Origin: Adineta steineri
Lineage: Eukaryota; Rotifera; Eurotatoria; Adinetida; Adinetidae
Direction: 5' to 3'
NCBI GenBank assembly: GCA_905250115.1
Contig: CAJNOI010000002.1
Span: 312,094-376,093 of the forward strand
Length of the DNA stretch: 64,000 nt
Shown: piece after piece, positions 39,306 through 50,058 of the stretch
Position numbering within the stretch: the stretch's first letter is position 1
Layout of the letters: the number at the start of each line of letters is the position of its first letter
Program-made: the position numbers and the translations under genes
The notes under the pieces: generated by a model
Databases searched by the model: none
Told to the model about the DNA's origin: nothing
Seen by the model: only the letters and a program-made list of their open reading frames with translations

Positions 39306-40519
39306 TCAAATATTTAACATTGATCTATTATGTTTAGCTAAAATAATTTCCCAAATATCATAAAATTCATATGGATCACCACGTTGTCCTATATGTAATT
39401 TTGACATACAAAGTAATAAATCAGATTTAGTTTCAAAATAATTATCACATGGAATTTCTGTATAAAATGTATACGCATATTGAAGATTTTCAAAATCATA
39501 AAATGGTATATTTGCTAAATCACGTAGAATACCTGTTATATACGCATCGCCTATACGTATTATTTGATGATTAGGATGATTAGCTGCATTTATTAAGCGT
39601 TGACATGATACATTTGAAAAAAGGTAACTTATACCAAATGTATACGGTGGATATATTTTTGGTTGATATTCAAGTTTAGTAACAGCCCATTTATCTGCCC
39701 GATGTACTGTATTATTAAAACGAAACCAACCATGTAAACCATCTTTAGCATCCAGATTTAATGTATGTTGAATATAATTTAATAATAAAAATGTATCAAG
39801 TAATATATCATCATCAGCACGAAATATAATACGTGCTAATGGACAATAATAACGTGTCCATAGTAAAGATGCTAATTCTTTATGAGCGACAAATGGATAA
39901 TTTTCTGGTATATCTAGTCAATAGAAAAAAGTAAGTTATATAGAACTTCATTTCCCATTGGAAAAAAAGATTTTAAAATAATATTCAACTTACTCATTTC
40001 AACTACATCATTAAACATTGCTTGTTCGTTTCGTACAGCTAACTGTACAGTATCATCTGTTCCAACAAAAAATATTGTTTGTATAAAGATATTATAGTTT
40101 TTATATTTTCCATTTCGACCCCATGTCGCACGAATTACTTGACGATAATCAAAATTAATTCCACGTGAAAGAACAACAATTATCATGAATTGTTGTGTAT
40201 ATTTTGGATAATTACAAACTGGTTTTGGTGGATTAATAAATTTAAAACGACTCAACATTGAATGATTTATGTCACTTGAACCAAGGATTTTTTCTCGAAG
40301 AAGTTTTTCATCTGTAGTATCTGTAATAGATTTAGTTGTAAGATTAATTGATGAAAATTGATTTTGAAAATCATTAGACGTCGAAGTTAATAATTTTGAA
40401 GTTAACTGTAATGATTGTTGATAAGTTTGGATGCGTTTAATATAAGAAAAATATGAAAATATAAATACTACACACGATACTATTAGAATAAGATGAGTAT
40501 AGAATGGTGAAAACATCAT
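39306..40519 (-). CDS. Beta-1,3-galactosyltransferase-like (GT31) enzyme
   Basis: A Golgi type II glycosyltransferase that transfers galactose or N-acetylglucosamine in beta-1,3 linkage. Two exons, 39994-40519 and 39306-39913, join in frame and give 377 residues. A hydrophobic anchor (HLILIVSCVVFIFSYFSYI) lies near residues 9-27. The GT31 motifs are in order: FMIIVVLSRGINFDYRQVIR with RATWG, IFFVGTD, HKELASLLW, the metal-binding triplet in RADDDILLD, and YPPYTFGISYLFS near the acceptor site. GDAYITGIL then matches the late conserved E/D-D-V-Y-x-G motif, with Ala for Val. The C-terminus is at 39306, where the codon after MLNI is TGA. Confidence 0.85.
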
Positions 40520-40877
40520 TTATGCAAGTATTCGTTGTTTAGTTCTTTTTTTTTGCACTGTACTTTTTTTCTTTTCTCGGTTGATTTTTCTCGCGTTTTT
40601 TTTTGCACGTGATACACACTCATGCGTGAATCGTTTTAGGTATGATCGAAGACGAATATTCTGAATTATATATTGACATAAGTTAAAAACTAAAACGAAA
40701 AAAAAATCTCAAATGTACAGCGGTTATGATTACGATACTTTCATATCTTCTATAAGGTATTAAACAGTATGTTCTTTTTTTTTGTGATACTTGTGTTTGT
40801 ATTAACGATAAAAATTTTTAAAAATTACATTGAAAAATAAAGCACGAAAGATATACAGTTCTTAAAATTGATTTTAT
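40520..40877. other. Short intergenic stretch
   Basis: About 360 bp between the GT31 and sirtuin genes, AT-rich with poly-T and poly-A runs. It probably contains the GT31 promoter and the sirtuin 3' UTR. Confidence 0.5.
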
Positions 40878-41648
40878 TTAGTTTTTAGGAATTCTCAATT
40901 TCATTTTCTTTGCTAATAAAGCCATAACTTTATCACATGGAGCAAAAATTCTTATTTTTGCACGATGATCATGTGGTGTTTTTTGTAAATTAACAATAAT
41001 TAAACCAAGTGTTCCTTCTCTTTCAGCAACTCTTGTAGCAATATTATCTGCCTGCATACCACACATAGATGATCCCATAGCAAGTACTAAATCTGATTTT
41101 TGTGCCCATTCATGTAACAATTCACACAATTCTGGTTTAAGGTTGTCATCCATTAAAACAACAGGATTCTTTTTATCAAACCATGATCCATGAATTTCAT
41201 TTAATTTCGCTTGTGGATATCCAGCACGTTGTGCAAGACCATCATGATTTTGTTGTACCCAATGTTTAAGATATTTTTTCTTTTCAAGTGCAACTAATAC
41301 ATGATGAGTTAGTGTTGGTACAGCTTTCAAACGATTAACACTTGTTTCACGCATAACTATAGAATTTGATGCTTTCGATGCATAATCACCAATACCAGAT
41401 GATGTTGAAATACCAGCTCCAGTATAAACAACAAATTGTTGACTTTGTCGAATTAATGAAATTACTATATCAAGTTTTGCATCAAGTACAGTATCATCAT
41501 CTAAATATTCGCTAGCATCAATTTCGCCGTACATATCTGGTCTTGCTTTTTTATCACATTTCGCTATACGGCGTGGTAATTTCCAATCATTATTACCAGC
41601 TTGACCGTGCATACATTGAATAGATAGATCTGTAGATGCAGTAGCCAT
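40878..41648 (-). CDS. Divergent sirtuin lacking the zinc-binding module
   Basis: A sirtuin-fold protein, expected to use NAD+ for deacylation or ADP-ribosyl transfer. It has a single exon and 256 residues. Conserved sirtuin elements are visible: TGAGISTSSGIGDYAS at about residues 76-91, QNHDGLAQRAG at about 133-143 (usually QNIDGLH), and IHGSW with the catalytic His near 153. A Rossmann segment DLVLAMGSSM follows near 186-195. The four zinc Cys that normally come after the HG motif are absent, and the module itself is missing: IHGSW runs through about 20 residues straight into LKPELCELLHEW. Catalytic activity is therefore uncertain. The absence of introns contrasts with nearby genes and may point to retroposition or acquisition. 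Related zinc-less forms may exist in protists; I cannot check. Confidence 0.78.
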   Translation of the reverse strand: MATASTDLSIQCMHGQAGNNDWKLPRRIAKCDKKARPDMYGEIDASEYLDDDTVLDAKLDIVISLIRQSQQFVVYTGAGISTSSGIGDYASKASNSIVMRETSVNRLKAVPTLTHHVLVALEKKKYLKHWVQQNHDGLAQRAGYPQAKLNEIHGSWFDKKNPVVLMDDNLKPELCELLHEWAQKSDLVLAMGSSMCGMQADNIATRVAEREGTLGLIIVNLQKTPHDHRAKIRIFAPCDKVMALLAKKMKLRIPKN

Positions 41649-42634
41649 GAGAAGAAATTTTTATTACAAGTTATAAATAATGCAACACGTATTTTTTTTT
41701 TATCATCTTTATATTGTTGCAATAGTCAGTGAGTCATTGTTGATATGTATATATGAATCATTTTTATTTTACCAACAAGAAAAATTGAAGAATCTGTTTC
41801 GATAACGTCAGAAAGCTTTTACTTTCTTCAATGATTATTATATGACTGACATTGATTTCATCTTCGTTAGAAATATAAGTACCTTCGAACAACAACAGAA
41901 AATTACTTATGCAAACAAAGTAAAATGACGATTAGACATGCTATCATATATATATATATATATGTTTATGTATATATAATATCTTAATAGATAAGAATAA
42001 AAATAGAATGCCAATTAATCAATATATCAATTATTAGTCGTAGCCATTTTTCTTCGAAAAAAAACACATTTGATAACAATATACGATAACATGATGAATA
42101 ACTCTAATACGATAATGTCTCCGTTCGTCGAAAAATTAAGTTTCAATATCAAGAAAGAGAACAGATAATTCTTTTTCACTGAATTTCTTTGAAAATTTTA
42201 GCCGAAAGATTTATTCTTTAATTCTCTCATCGGTTATCAGTAGGAAATAATTGAAAGATGAGATCGAATTATTCCTATTGCGTAAAATTTATGTGGCTAA
42301 AATTTATATAAAATTTATTTATAATACAAACTATATTTCTCTTACAGTGAGAAAGTCAAAATATTATCTTGTCATTTTTAATAAAATTGTTTCCCAACAT
42401 TTTCATCTTATCTTTGTATTCAAATCGATGTGGTCTTTTTCCCTTTCTCTTTATCAATAAACGCGTTCATGAACAAGATATACGAAAAAAAAGATGAGCA
42501 AATGTATGTATATCTTCTTATCTTATGTTTTTTCTTCAACACCGATGTGGCCCAATGAAAGATTTAATCCTACTTGAATGTATATAAACAAATGAGATGA
42601 CTATATTTTTCTCATACAATCTGAAAATAAAATA
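41649..42634. other. Intergenic region, divergent promoters
   Basis: About 990 bp between the sirtuin and the TGF-beta ligand gene, with a TA microsatellite near 41947-41962. It should hold the upstream regions of both. No coding evidence was seen. Confidence 0.5.
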
Positions 42635-43552
42635 ATGTTACGCATTCTAATTATTACTGGAATACTTTTCCGTATTATCTTAGCTGTAGAAAATTCAACT
42701 GAAACATTAATTGATCTTTATAATAAAATTAATAAATCTGGATCACTTTTAAAAGCAACATCATTTGATATTAATACACAAATAAAACTTAAACATATCA
42801 ATACTGTTCGAATGGTTTCATATAAAGGTTTGTTTAATAATATAAATAATTGAAATATATTTCCTTTTTCTTTTATAGTTCCAAATAATAGAATTTCATT
42901 TGGTATTCGAATAAAAAAGAATCTTAATGAACAAATAGCATTAATTGAATTACGATGTAATATATCATCTATTTATGTTCGATTAGGAAAATATGGTCAG
43001 CATCGAAAATATCGTTTACCATTAATATCAACTTCATCAAATTCAATTCAATCCTATGATCTTACTCATTTTTTAAATAATCATCATCAACGATTTATTT
43101 ATATAATCTTACCAAATTTAGTTGAACAACAAAATATTTCTCTTTTCTATTATTCTAAATCAAATAAAAATTTATTTTCATTTTCACCAACAAAACATAT
43201 TCAACGACGTTTTCGACGAACAATATTACCAACTAATCCAAGTGTAACATGTGCTAAACATGAATATGAAATTGATTTTAATCAATTTTCATTTGGTAAA
43301 TGGATATTACAACCAAAACGTTTTAATGCATATACATGTTCTGGTTCATGTCCAAATCCATTATCTCCACAATATTATCCATCAAATCATGCTATATTAC
43401 TTAGCCTTATACGTTCACAAAAACAACATGAACAACAAGCTCTATGTGTACCCGTACGATTAAAACCATTATGTTTACTTTATTATGATCGTGATGAACT
43501 TGTTATTAAATATCATCGAGATATGATTGTACAAGAATGTGGATGTAGATAA
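42635..43552 (+). CDS. TGF-beta superfamily ligand (BMP/nodal-like)
   Basis: A secreted dimeric or monomeric signalling ligand for serine/threonine kinase receptors. Two exons, 42635-42827 and 42879-43552, join in frame and give 288 residues. There is a signal peptide at residues 1 to about 17, a short prodomain, and a furin-type site RRFRR at about 43207-43221. The mature domain of about 115 residues carries seven cysteines: TCAKHEYEIDF, YTCSGSC, ALCVPVRLKPLC and ECGCR at the very end. The CxGxC and terminal CxC knot motifs are intact. The usual CCxP is LCVP, so the cysteine that forms the inter-chain bond in most family members is replaced by Leu. A different Cys appears about nine residues later. 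GDF9 and BMP15 also lack the dimer Cys. The precursor is short for this family, and I cannot name the subfamily. Confidence 0.85.
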
Positions 43553-44149
43553 AAAAAAGAATATTTTTTGTTTTTCCTTTTCTATAATAAATATCGATAC
43601 AATTATAAATGCCTAATAAGATTAACTGAATTTTAATTCATGCGTAAACTACATTATAAAAGTTCATATTTTTTTCATACATTATATGTTATAGATTTTC
43701 AGACGTGTCTAGTATTCATGATACTTACAAACACGAAGGGTGTTGATTTAATAGTACATAAACATTTATGTTTATATAAATCAATAAATTTTGTATAAAA
43801 TAGAAGAGGTTGTTCATTTATTTGTTATTATTTTTTCATAGAAAAAATACTATCAAACAATCCTGACAATGAGAACGTCAGGCATATGAATCAACGATAG
43901 AAAGTAATGCAATACGCTTCAGTTGTCATTCCAGTATAAATATTCTTTTGTATTATCTTATGAAAATTGAGTCAAATATTATGTTCACAATGAAATAACA
44001 ATATCTCATTAATAAGAAACATTTATTCTAATAGAAAACATATATTTGTACAAAATATTTCATAACTAATAGAGTAACATCACATAACCTGTAGTATTAA
44101 CCATAGAATCAAAAGAAAAATGCGTATCGTCTATTGATAATAAAGTAAC
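43553..44149. other. Intergenic region
   Basis: About 600 bp of AT-rich sequence between the TGF-beta ligand and the F-box gene. AATAAA-like signals near 43588 and 43786 fit the 3' end of the ligand gene. Nothing else is supported. Confidence 0.5.
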
Positions 44150-45963
44150 ATGACGGCGTCAATATTCGTTGACTCTTCATTGTTCTCATATAAGGCAGAA
44201 AGAAGAAAAAGCAAATATATATATATAGATTGGCATAATACATTGTATCAGTTAAAGATGAGCAAATGCTTGAATATACTCGATTTACCCAATGAAATAC
44301 TACTTATTATTTGTAATAAAATGAATATAGTTGACGTTCTATATTCACTTGTGGATGTTCATCAACGATTTGATCAATTAGTACTTGGCCCTCTCACTAT
44401 TCGTAATCTTAATATGACTATTAGAACATTTGAATCATTATATGATCAGACCTTTTCAATAGATGATAAAATTCTTTCAAGAATATGTGATCAAATCTTA
44501 TATCGAATTTATAATCGAATAAATACACTTACTATTGAACAATATTCAATGAAACGTATTCTTCATGCAACTAATTATCCTCAACTATATTCATTATCAC
44601 TTATTAATTTTGAAGGAAAAATACTTGATCAGTATTTAACAGGTAAAGTATTCAATTAAGAAAATAATAATAATTGTTTTTCTTTTAAATTGTAGATGAT
44701 TCCATTCTTCGTGATTTGCTTAGTAAACAAATAACACATCTTACCATTGATATAAAGAATGCAAAAAGAGAATCGACTATAATTACAACAAAAATTTTTG
44801 TACTAATTTTATCTTTGTGTTCAAAATTAATTGAATTAAATTTTTGTGATTTATTTTTTGAACGAAAACATTGGAATCATTTTTCTCACTTAACAGAAAC
44901 AAGTTTTATGTCTTCAACTTTAACTAAATTAAAAATTAATCTTCGAACATTTACTGAATGTTTGTTTCTTCTTAGTGGAGATTTTGAATGTTTAACAACA
45001 TTAATTGTTCATGTTGAATTGATTTATTATCCGATACGACACATAAATAATACAGTATGTATTTAAATTTGATCATCTTTTTTATAAATAAATCTTCAAA
45101 GGTATTTTCAATATTAATATTCTTTTTAGAAAAAACTTCCCAAATTAAAATATTTGTCGTTCATTTCACCTGAATACACAGATCAACATGATACTCAAAT
45201 TTTTCCATTTATTCGTCGAATGATAAATCTTGAAGAATTAAAATTATATTTATTAATAAAAGTATATAATTTAAATTATGTTGATGGTATTCAATTATAT
45301 AATGAACTTCTTTGTCATATGAATAAGTTAATTAAATTTACATTTAATATTCAGACAATTGTTTATAGACGTAATAATAATATTAGTTTTTCATCAAATG
45401 AAGATATTCAACGTAGTTTTATTGGAAAAGAAATATATAAACAAATTGATTCATATATTAATATTAATTCACGTATCCAATCAAAATGTCATATTTATTC
45501 ACTTCCATATCAATTCGAATATTTACTTGAAATCAATAATTCTTTTCCAGGAGGCATGTTTCATTCAGTTCGATATTTGGTAGTTATTGATGTGATTCCT
45601 TTTGAATATCAATTCTTTCAAATTATCTCTCATGATATACCTTTTATCGAAATTTTGCATATACGTAATAATAAACCACAAAAATATAAACAGTATTCAT
45701 CTACTGAATTAATTACTTTTCATCATCTTAAACATCTTGATCTAAGATTGGCACATGACGATTATGCTGAACAATTTCTCTTGAAGAAAGTAAGTTATCT
45801 ACCTTATTTATTTAACCTTGACATCAAATATGAATCACTTATAATGATAACAAACAATTTTACCATTGATACAACATATTTTAACTTTAGTAGAGTCAAA
45901 GATCTTGATCTAGATCAATCATTTTCTTCAGAAAAATGTCACCAATATTTTCCTATGTTATAA
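44150..45963 (+). CDS. F-box/LRR-like protein of the rotifer-expanded family
   Basis: A probable substrate-recognition subunit of an SCF ubiquitin ligase. Three exons, 44150-44642, 44696-45054 and 45130-45963, join in frame and give 561 residues. Starting at the Met at 44258 (MSKCLNILDLPNEILLIIC) gives 525 residues and is the likelier start, because it places the F-box at the N-terminus. The F-box is LDLPNEILLIICNKMNIVDV followed by SLVDVHQRFDQLV. The rest alternates Leu-rich strands and helices (SLSLINFEG, HLTIDIKN, TTLIVHVEL, LEELKLYL, HLDLRLA), like degenerate leucine-rich repeats. This F-box plus irregular LRR layout is typical of a large bdelloid family. A broken relative lies at 58522-59460. 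An AATAAA signal follows the stop by about 10 bp. Confidence 0.75.
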
Positions 45964-47440
45964 ATTGTTACAATAAAATAAAAGTTTGATAAAATTGTAT
46001 ATTTTTTATCTTATGTTATACTATAACAAAGGAGAAAGAGATAAATATGGTCATCCTTTTTTTAATATTGACAAAAAGAATGATTAGTTGTGTTTTATAT
46101 TGAGATATACTAGCTTTCAGAACGACTGTTTTCGTTTTTTTATGAGACAAAAACATTGAAGATACTCGATTTGATACATGAATGATTATTAGGATCTAAA
46201 TAAAAAAATTGAATTAATAGATGTGAAATAGTTCCATCTTTCTCTTTCGTTCTCTCTTTACATATATGTATATATATATTGCTAGAAGAAATAACTAGAC
46301 ATAATGTCTTCTGAACATATAATCATGTGTATTTTGAATATATCTCATAATAGTTTTTGTTAAAGATAAACAAAAATAATATTAATAATAACAATAATAC
46401 GAATCATAAACGCATATAGATTAAAAAATATTTTCTAAAACAAAAAAAAATCATCATTTACTTTTCTTGTTAAAATGTATGTATTGTGTCAGTTTGAGTA
46501 TGAAATAAAATCAACAGAGATTTGTGTGTAATCAATTCGCATGTGCTTCTATTATTATTATTATTTGTCTGATAAGAAAATTCTTGTAAAGTTGTAAAAA
46601 TTAGTACCGTAATAGTTTTAATTAAACAAATTGAGTATAAGGTTTTGATTAAAGTTGCTTAAGAATTGTGTATGTTGAGAAAATTGAGTAAAATTTTTAT
46701 ATTTTAAAGTGAAAACTATCAATAGAAAGAAGATAAAATATTTATGTCGGTGATATAAATTAAAAATAAGTCATTAAAGAACATACAAATACATACAGAT
46801 AACTTTTATGATGCCAAAATTTTTGAACATAAATAACGTTTATTAATACCCATAGTGAATGACATGAAAATGCAGATGGAAGAAGGGGATCGAGCTGAGC
46901 TCATGCTTTCCACCTTCTGATTCCACCACTGCTTGCAGTCCTTGAAAACTTCTACACGATCATGTATATACATATGAAAATAAATTGCTTCTGTGATGCC
47001 CATAGAGAGTACAATGAATCTGCTATAGGATGTTAGTGTAAAAATTATTGTTTAATTAAGCTGATGCCATATGAGAGAATATAATAATGTTTAAAAAATA
47101 GTCTAATCGATTTACTTTTTAATGTTGATTATGAATCTGAAATCCATTTTTCTACTCGAAGTAAATATATTGTTAAAATTTTCAAAAATAACTTTGTCGT
47201 ATTCAACAATCGCATCATTAGGAACGTACTCACGATAGTTAAATAGTGCATGTATTTTTATGACATTGAATTATCTTTTCAATGACACACATGTATATAA
47301 CATTAAGTTGTATTAAGTCAATTTTATTGTTATGTAGAGGAAAAAAATAGTTTTTATTAACATTTATCATTTTTTAATTTATATTGGTTTGATTTCCATA
47401 TAATCAAGATGCGATAATACTTCGAAAATAAAGATTACAT
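45964..47440. other. Intergenic region, no gene seen
   Basis: About 1.5 kb, AT-rich. A slightly GC-richer patch at about 46850-47000 contains a short minus-strand frame but no recognisable domain or splice partner. Confidence 0.45.
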
Positions 47441-47514
47441 TCGTGTTGGTCCATTATTATTTGTTGATTGTGAATCGTTCATACTAGTCAGATAACAATC
47501 AGACTATTAAAAAA

Positions 47515-47712
47515 TTGTAGATGATTGTAGTTTATATGCTACAATATCACCACATTTGATTATCCAATCTATATTCATATCTAAATCTGATGGACTCTAA
47601 AAAGGATTTTTATCTGGAGAAATTACAACTTCATAACAAATCTTTTGGTTTAATGGAGTTGTTTGTAATTGAACTTTAACAAGAATCATTGGAAATATAG
47701 TAAACATAGTTT
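47515..47712 (-). pseudogene. Short coding relic with internal stop
   Basis: Read on the minus strand, this stretch gives a protein-like sequence, including VKVQLQTTPLNQKICYEVV and SPSDLDMNIDWIIKCG. One in-frame stop interrupts it, after NPF. The composition looks like former coding sequence rather than random AT-rich DNA. I do not recognise the family. No flanking exons were found, so it is probably a fragment. Confidence 0.3.
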
Positions 47713-47941
47713 TATTTATTATAAATAATATCACTTAAATTGATTATATTTTTCGCTTTCTATATATACGTATACGCAAAAAAAAGGATCAAAGATGACA
47801 TATAACATCTAAAAATTATATCATTGTTTTTTTTAAATATATATTTACTCATTGCTGACATGATGTTTTATATGAAATACGAAATATACTACAATAGATA
47901 AAAGGATATCATTTCTTAATAGAACTTTAATAAAATATATC

Positions 47942-48312
47942 ATGGCTACAAATCTTTCATATTTTAATATTCTTCTGTTTATGTTTATAAACATACAATC
48001 TCATGAATCAATTCCATTAGGTATTACAGCTATTCAAATGTTGAATAAACAAAATGGATTTGATGTTGATTCATCATTATTTACAATAAATAATTTTGAA
48101 AAATATTCAAAACTTGTAATACATTTATGAATCATACTCAATCAGATAAAGAATTTATTAGTATTTATTGAGCAACTGATACTGAATATGGATGAAAGTA
48201 GTATAATAAATTAAATGAAGCATATTTGATGAGTTATCCAAATAAAAAAAGTGCAACATTGAATATTGCTGATCAAATACTTAATGTAATAAAACATTTA
48301 CCAAAAAAATAG
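47942..48312 (+). pseudogene. Degenerate secreted-protein relic
   Basis: It starts with a good signal-peptide-like stretch (ATG at 47942, NILLFMFINIQSH) and a plausible secreted sequence. It then needs a frame change near 48120 and runs through stops near 48160-48215 before another coding-like stretch (NEAYLMSYPNKKSATLNIAD). The interrupted pattern indicates a pseudogene or a gene with unseen introns. The family is not recognised. Confidence 0.35.
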
Positions 48313-48912
48313 AAAAGATTTGACAAATGGTATAATTTAAATATATTTATTACAATTGATGAAACAAGTTCTACTAGCAGTGAAGACATCATTTGTTTTT
48401 TTCTCACAATCTTTAAATCGATTCAATGTTTCATAAAATGAGTTTTCATGAAAACTATCGAACGAAATATTTTTGTCTTGGATTAAAGACATCTGTTAAC
48501 GTTAAAAAAAAATAAAACTTTCAAGATATGAAAATTGAAAATCTTTGTGATGATCTGTAATATTACTTATAAGTTTTGATGAACACTAAAAAATTTATTT
48601 TCAAAAAATGATTGATTATATACGTCATAGTTTTTTCTCATTCGAAGACAATATTTATGAATTCTTGTTCTTATAGTACAAATGTAATTAAAGTAATTAA
48701 CTATTAATAATCCAGATGTAAGCGTTGTCTCTATTTATAACATGTCAAAATTTAAAATTTTTAATTCTAGACATCGTTTCCGTTATTTAATTCTATTTAA
48801 AGCATGATAAAATTATCTACAACGCGTGACTTTTTATTGCAAAGAACTGTTAATGAATATTAATTTCTATAGATACAAACAATACAACAAAAACTTGATT
48901 ACATGATAAAAC

Positions 48913-50058
48913 TTAACGTCTACATATGCAAAGTTTTCTGATTACATCAATTAATGCTTTACGAAATATTTGTCCACCACATAATGTATAAATATAAAAT
49001 GGCATTCCACTTGAAAAATAAGTTAAAAGTAATAAAAGATTAAAAATAAGATTTTCAATAGCATTTTGTAAAGCTGATTTAATTTGTGTTTCAGTAGATG
49101 TGGAATAGATTTTTTGTATTGCTTGTGGAAGTGTAAAAATACTATAAAGAATTATTTGTACAATAAGCATTAGAAGTAAATGATAATCTGCTTTTTTCCA
49201 TCGTTTTCTTTGATTTTGAACATTTTTTGTTACTTTTGTAACTGTAACTATGCATACACGACGATATGATTTTTGTACATTCAAAATCGTCAATAAACCA
49301 AATAAAATCATTCCCATAATTGGTATTATAATTGTAATAATTGCATATGATAAATCACTTGCTAACCGACATGCTACTGTTTTTGCATAACATTTAAGTG
49401 GTGTATTAATTAAATTTGCTTCATAACAATAAAACAATTGAATATATAACATAAATGAAAATAATATAATAATATACATATTGCGATAGGAATTTTTTAA
49501 TGAACTTTTTTTTCGATATTCACTATTAGCTGATGATGAAAACCATCGATCAATACTTGCTAACGTTAATGACCATGCTGCAATAGTTCGTGATACAAAT
49601 AAAACAAATGCTCGAAGTTTACAGAGCCAACTAATAGTATTTGTTAAATCTACAGCATATCCTGCTAACATTCGACTTGTTAAACCAGATAGAATTGAAA
49701 TTAAACTTGCAATAGATGATATTAAAAATAAAAATGAACATGAATTTGTTCGAAGTTTACCTTGTGATAAAACAATACAATTAAGAATATTACCAAGAAC
49801 ACCAAAAATAAAAATAAATATTGAAATATAACGATTTGATTGTGTTGATGCATTCTGTAAATATGCAATAAGGTTAGTTGTATTAATAGGCATCTCGTCT
49901 AGTAATGTTGTTTTTATGAAAACTACTAAGATTTTATACTCAAAAGATGCTCTCGTTTTTTTTCCTATAAGTAAATTTAAGTATAGATAATATAAAACTG
50001 TTCTTTTACACTCATCAAACTTATATTGTTCATTACTCATGTTGTGCATATAGATCAT
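48913..50058 (-). CDS. Rhodopsin-like G-protein-coupled receptor, intron-less
   Basis: A seven-transmembrane receptor, probably for a peptide. It has a single exon. The open frame begins at 50058, but the Met at 49893 (MPINTTNLIAYLQN) is the likelier start: it gives an N-terminus with N-glycosylation sites just before TM1 and about 326 residues. TM1 contains FGVLGNILNCIVL with the conserved Asn. TM3 ends with the DRW form of the DRY motif (ASIDRWFSS). A Cys before TM3 (SWLCKLRAF) and another in the second loop (LKCYAKTVACR) allow the usual disulphide. TM6 and TM7 are HLLLMLIVQIILYSIFTLPQ and LLLLTYFSSGMPFYIYTLCG. The replacement of NPxxY by a GMPFYIY-type motif is common in the invertebrate FMRFamide-like clusters found in rotifers. 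The ligand is unknown. A second member lies at 61715-62728. Confidence 0.82.
   Translation of the reverse strand: MIYMHNMSNEQYKFDECKRTVLYYLYLNLLIGKKTRASFEYKILVVFIKTTLLDEMPINTTNLIAYLQNASTQSNRYISIFIFIFGVLGNILNCIVLSQGKLRTNSCSFLFLISSIASLISILSGLTSRMLAGYAVDLTNTISWLCKLRAFVLFVSRTIAAWSLTLASIDRWFSSSANSEYRKKSSLKNSYRNMYIIILFSFMLYIQLFYCYEANLINTPLKCYAKTVACRLASDLSYAIITIIIPIMGMILFGLLTILNVQKSYRRVCIVTVTKVTKNVQNQRKRWKKADYHLLLMLIVQIILYSIFTLPQAIQKIYSTSTETQIKSALQNAIENLIFNLLLLLTYFSSGMPFYIYTLCGGQIFRKALIDVIRKLCICRR

Noticed and set aside
46806-47003. A GC-richer patch with a 65-codon minus frame
   Set aside because: No domain and no splice context; repeated short CCCATAG motifs suggest noncoding sequence.
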